A DNA stretch of 9,468 bases from Desulfobulbus sp. (GTDB lineage: Bacteria; Pseudomonadota; Gammaproteobacteria; Burkholderiales; Rhodocyclaceae): positions 1 through 9,468 of the forward strand of contig WQUQ01000284.1 of NCBI GenBank assembly GCA_009782025.1. Reading direction: 5' to 3'. The stretch's first letter is position 1, and every line of letters starts with the position of its first letter. Made by a program: the position numbers and the translations under genes. Of this stretch, positions 7,759 through 9,468 are shown piece by piece. Below the pieces are notes generated by a model. The model saw nothing but the letters and a program-made list of their open reading frames with translations. It was not told the origin of the DNA and searched no databases.

Positions 7759-8079
7759 GTGATCCCGAACTACAAACCACCCTTCAGCCGGTTTGTGAAG
7801 AAAGCGCACAAGCCGCTACAACTGGCGATTGAGGATGCGGTAGAAAACATCTGTGAAAACCCGGAAATTGGAGAGGCCAAGGTAGGTGACCTGCTTGGAA
7901 TATGGGTCTACAAGCTCAAGTTCAATCGTCAGGAATACCTGGTTGCTTATCGCCCGCCGCAACCTGAAGGATTGGAACAGGACATGAAGATGGAGTTGCT
8001 GATGATCAATTTTTACCAAGTCGGCTCGCATGAGAATTTTTACGATGATCTCAAGCGATACATACGATCCGAAGGATAG
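7759..8079 (+). CDS. RelE/ParE-like toxin of a type II toxin-antitoxin system
   Basis: The 106-residue basic protein has the small RelE/ParE layout. Two N-terminal helices (PPFSRFVKKAHKPLQLAIEDAVENICENP, about 7-35) are followed by a beta-sheet core with EAKVGDLLGIWVYKLKFNRQEYLVAYR (39-65), and the end GSHENFYDDLKRYI (89-102) is a recognisable block in this superfamily. ENPEIGEAKVGDL...VYKLK is the usual pattern connecting helix and sheet. RelE members cut mRNA on the ribosome and ParE members block gyrase; the sequence does not tell which applies. The gene is followed after 4 bp by the HTH gene, whose ribosome binding site overlaps its end, so they form an operon. Base composition is clearly lower in GC than the flanking genes, suggesting acquisition. 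It may be too diverged for a family name more precise than this. Confidence 0.8.
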   Translation: MIPNYKPPFSRFVKKAHKPLQLAIEDAVENICENPEIGEAKVGDLLGIWVYKLKFNRQEYLVAYRPPQPEGLEQDMKMELLMINFYQVGSHENFYDDLKRYIRSEG

Positions 8080-8083
8080 AAAG

Positions 8084-8407
8084 ATGGCGCACCCAGCAAC
8101 TGCGGAAGAACTTTTTCAAGATCTCAAGCTGATGCCGGCGATTGAGCGAGAAAAGTTCTTCGTCATCCTGTCGGCAAATGCGTTTCGGGGTGATGATCTT
8201 GGCCATGCCGAATTGTTCGGCCATCTGTCCGAAGATCAGTTCACCGCTGAAGAAGCAAGAGAATATCTTGAGGTGTCAATGCCGACTTTTCGCCGCTTTG
8301 TCGCCGCTGGAAAACTTCAGCCCAGTTCGCGTGTTGGCCGCAGCCAACTCTTCGCTGTGCATCATCTGAAAAGCTTTAAAAAGGCTCTCAAAACGGCCAA
8401 AGGCTAA
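8084..8407 (+). CDS. Excisionase/MerR-type helix-turn-helix protein, probable antitoxin
   Basis: The 107-residue product has a helical N-terminal half (about 5-50) and a C-terminal DNA-binding part. There, FTAEEAREYLEVSMPTFRRF (53-72) and VAAGKLQPSSRVGRSQLFAV (73-92) give the helix-turn-helix plus wing pattern of excisionase/MerR-like domains, ending in a basic helix (HLKSFKKALKTAKG). By position it should bind and neutralise the toxin through the N-terminal half and repress the operon through the HTH; this is inference from context. Start: ATG 8084 has AAGGA 7 bases upstream, overlapping the end of the toxin gene. An in-frame ATG at 8030 lies deep inside the toxin gene and lacks support. The order toxin-then-antitoxin resembles higBA and is opposite to most type II modules. 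Its stop overlaps the PP2C stop on the other strand. Confidence 0.75.
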   Translation: MAHPATAEELFQDLKLMPAIEREKFFVILSANAFRGDDLGHAELFGHLSEDQFTAEEAREYLEVSMPTFRRFVAAGKLQPSSRVGRSQLFAVHHLKSFKKALKTAKG

Positions 8408-9183
8408 ATGTTTGGCCGCGGCGTCGATTTCTTGGCCGGCGCTTCGGTCAGCTTGATGATGGCCAGCGACAGGTTGTCGCCGCCGCCGGCGGCGCGTTTG
8501 CGGGCGATGTCGATCAGCATTTCGCAGGCCGTGCGGGCGCTGTTGCCCTCGATCAGCGTGGCCAGCTCGGCATCCGTGAAATAGGCCCAGACGCCGTCCG
8601 AGCAGAGCAGGAAGGAATCGCCGGCGACCAGATCGGTCAACTCGGAAAAATGGAACAACGGCGCTTCCTGGCCGCCCAGCGACGTCATCAGGACGTTGCG
8701 ATTGGGGTGGGCCAACGCCTGCTCGGGCGTGATGCGGCCAATGGCGATCAGGTGTTCGACGTAGGAGTGGTCGACGGTGCGGTGCACCAGGCGGCGGTCG
8801 CGAAAATGATACAGGCGGCTGTCGCCGCAATGTCCCCAGGTCGCCTTGCCGGGTTGCAGCAGCAGCATCACGGCGGTGCTGTGCGGGTCCTTCTCGTTCA
8901 TGTAGCGCGAGGCTTTAATCATGGTATGCGCCTCGCTCATGCTGGTTTCCAGCAGATAGCGCGCGCTTTCCTCGTCCGGCGCGAAATTTTCGAGATTGGT
9001 TTTCGCCGTGTGGATCACCTGTTCGGCGGCCAGCGCCCCGCCGGTATGGCCGCCCATGCCGTCGGCGACGACGGCCAGGGCCGTACCGCGACGGCGCGGA
9101 TGCGGCAGGATCGCCACCCGATCCTGTTGTTCCTTGCGATCTCCTTGATGCTGCGCGGCGCAAACATCGATGGTCAGCGACAT
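8404..9183 (-). CDS. PP2C-family serine/threonine protein phosphatase
   Basis: It removes phosphate from Ser/Thr residues in a metal-dependent reaction. The 259 residues form one soluble catalytic domain with no signal peptide or membrane segment, the usual bacterial Stp/PppA size. The metal-binding and core motifs are visible: GDRKEQQD with Asp21, VVADGMGGHTGG with Asp41 and Gly42, STAV (102-105), GHCGDSRLY with Asp121, TVDHSYVEHLI and ITPEQALAHPNRNVLMTSLG (137-170), LCSDGVW with Asp196 and GGGDNLSLAII with Asp236. The first motif has Gln-Gln where many members have Asn-Glu, but its Asp is kept. The start has GAGGGA about 7 bases upstream. It follows glcF on the same strand after 41 bp, so co-transcription is possible although the functions look unrelated. 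No partner kinase gene is in the window. Confidence 0.9.
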   Translation of the reverse strand: MSLTIDVCAAQHQGDRKEQQDRVAILPHPRRRGTALAVVADGMGGHTGGALAAEQVIHTAKTNLENFAPDEESARYLLETSMSEAHTMIKASRYMNEKDPHSTAVMLLLQPGKATWGHCGDSRLYHFRDRRLVHRTVDHSYVEHLIAIGRITPEQALAHPNRNVLMTSLGGQEAPLFHFSELTDLVAGDSFLLCSDGVWAYFTDAELATLIEGNSARTACEMLIDIARKRAAGGGDNLSLAIIKLTEAPAKKSTPRPNI

Positions 9184-9224
9184 GGTTTTTCCCTCATGCG
9201 ACAGAGGTTATCACGATTGCCGAT

Positions 9225-9468
9225 TCAAGCCGTGGCCTGGTCGAGCCATTCCAGCCAGTGCCGCACGGGCAGCGCGCTGGCGGCCTGCAAATGGAGCAGA
9301 CAGCCGATGTTGGCGGAAGCAATCGCGGCCGGCGCACCGGCCTGCAAGGCGCGCAGCTTGTCGTCGCGCAAGCGCCGCGCGAGTTCCGGTTGCAGCAGGG
9401 CGTAAGTGCCGGCCGCGCCGCAGCACAGGTGGCTGTCGGCGACCGGCGTCAATTCGTAGCCGGCGGCG
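9225..9468 (-). CDS. glcF: Glycolate oxidase iron-sulfur subunit, C-terminal end (gene continues past the right edge)
   Basis: GlcF is the ferredoxin-like subunit of membrane-associated glycolate dehydrogenase (GlcDEF), which oxidises glycolate to glyoxylate and passes electrons to the respiratory chain. Only the last 80 residues are in the window. They include ADSHLCCGAAGTYALLQPEL, LRDDKLRALQAG, IASANIGCLLHL and VRHWLEWLDQA. These line up block by block with the end of E. coli GlcF: the CCGSAGTY cysteine-rich CCG domain, the TANIGCQTHL block and the VRHW ending. The Cys-Cys pair belongs to a CCG domain that carries iron-sulfur or quinone-related chemistry in this superfamily. Related CCG-domain proteins, such as LutA-type lactate oxidase subunits, are less similar in these blocks. 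The frame is open to the edge, so an internal TTG at 9452 is not a start. Confidence 0.88.
   Translation of the reverse strand, partial: AAGYELTPVADSHLCCGAAGTYALLQPELARRLRDDKLRALQAGAPAAIASANIGCLLHLQAASALPVRHWLEWLDQATA

Noticed and set aside
8030..8083. Upstream ATG extending the antitoxin by 18 residues
   Set aside because: It lies within the toxin gene without a ribosome site; ATG 8084 has a clear one and the usual short operon spacing.

Overview
The window reads as a chromosomal stretch of a GC-rich betaproteobacterium. I infer the Rhodocyclales/Azoarcus neighbourhood from the long B12-dependent ribonucleotide reductase, the proteobacterial GlcF C-terminus, the RhlE-type helicase, the UgpB/UgpQ proteins and the high GC content. 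No rRNA or other taxonomic marker is present, so the placement is tentative.

Layout, left to right. (1) Positions 1-259, minus strand: the C-terminal part of a transposase (ISKra4-like by sequence feel), cut off upstream by an in-frame stop and so a remnant. It is followed by about 280 bases with no convincing gene and a possible insertion-sequence end near 508. (2) Positions 542-3569, plus strand: nrdJ, an adenosylcobalamin-dependent class II ribonucleotide reductase. Its promoter region carries two NrdR-like boxes centred exactly 31 bp apart, the first covering the -10 hexamer. (3) Positions 3614-5709, minus strand: ugpB (periplasmic glycerol-3-phosphate/glycerophosphodiester-binding protein) coupled through TGATG to ugpQ (glycerophosphodiester phosphodiesterase). 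The transporter permease and ATPase genes that usually lie with them are absent. (4) Positions 5742-6134, plus strand, divergent from ugpB with only 32 bp between starts: a small lipoprotein of unknown function. (5) Positions 6192-7688, plus strand: an RhlE-type DEAD-box RNA helicase whose perfect -10 hexamer lies so close to the ATG that the mRNA may be leaderless. (6) Positions 7712-8407, plus strand: a low-GC island (two 60-base samples give 47% and 40% GC) carrying a toxin-first toxin-antitoxin pair, made of a RelE/ParE-like toxin and an excisionase/MerR-type HTH partner, preceded by a composite inverted repeat. (7) Positions 8404-9183, minus strand: a stand-alone PP2C-type protein phosphatase that overlaps the antitoxin tail-to-tail by 4 bp. 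(8) Positions 9225-9468, minus strand: the 3' end of glcF (glycolate oxidase iron-sulfur subunit), which continues beyond the window.

How they work together: ugpB and ugpQ form one clear functional unit (uptake and hydrolysis of glycerophosphodiesters), and the toxin-antitoxin pair another. The rest are independent housekeeping or regulatory genes. No CRISPR array, RNA gene, complete insertion sequence or clearly novel multi-gene system is visible. The most informative signals are the NrdR-box promoter, the unusual antitoxin with its upstream dyad, the stripped-down ugpBQ operon and the compact start-site arrangements of ugpB, the lipoprotein gene and rhlE.
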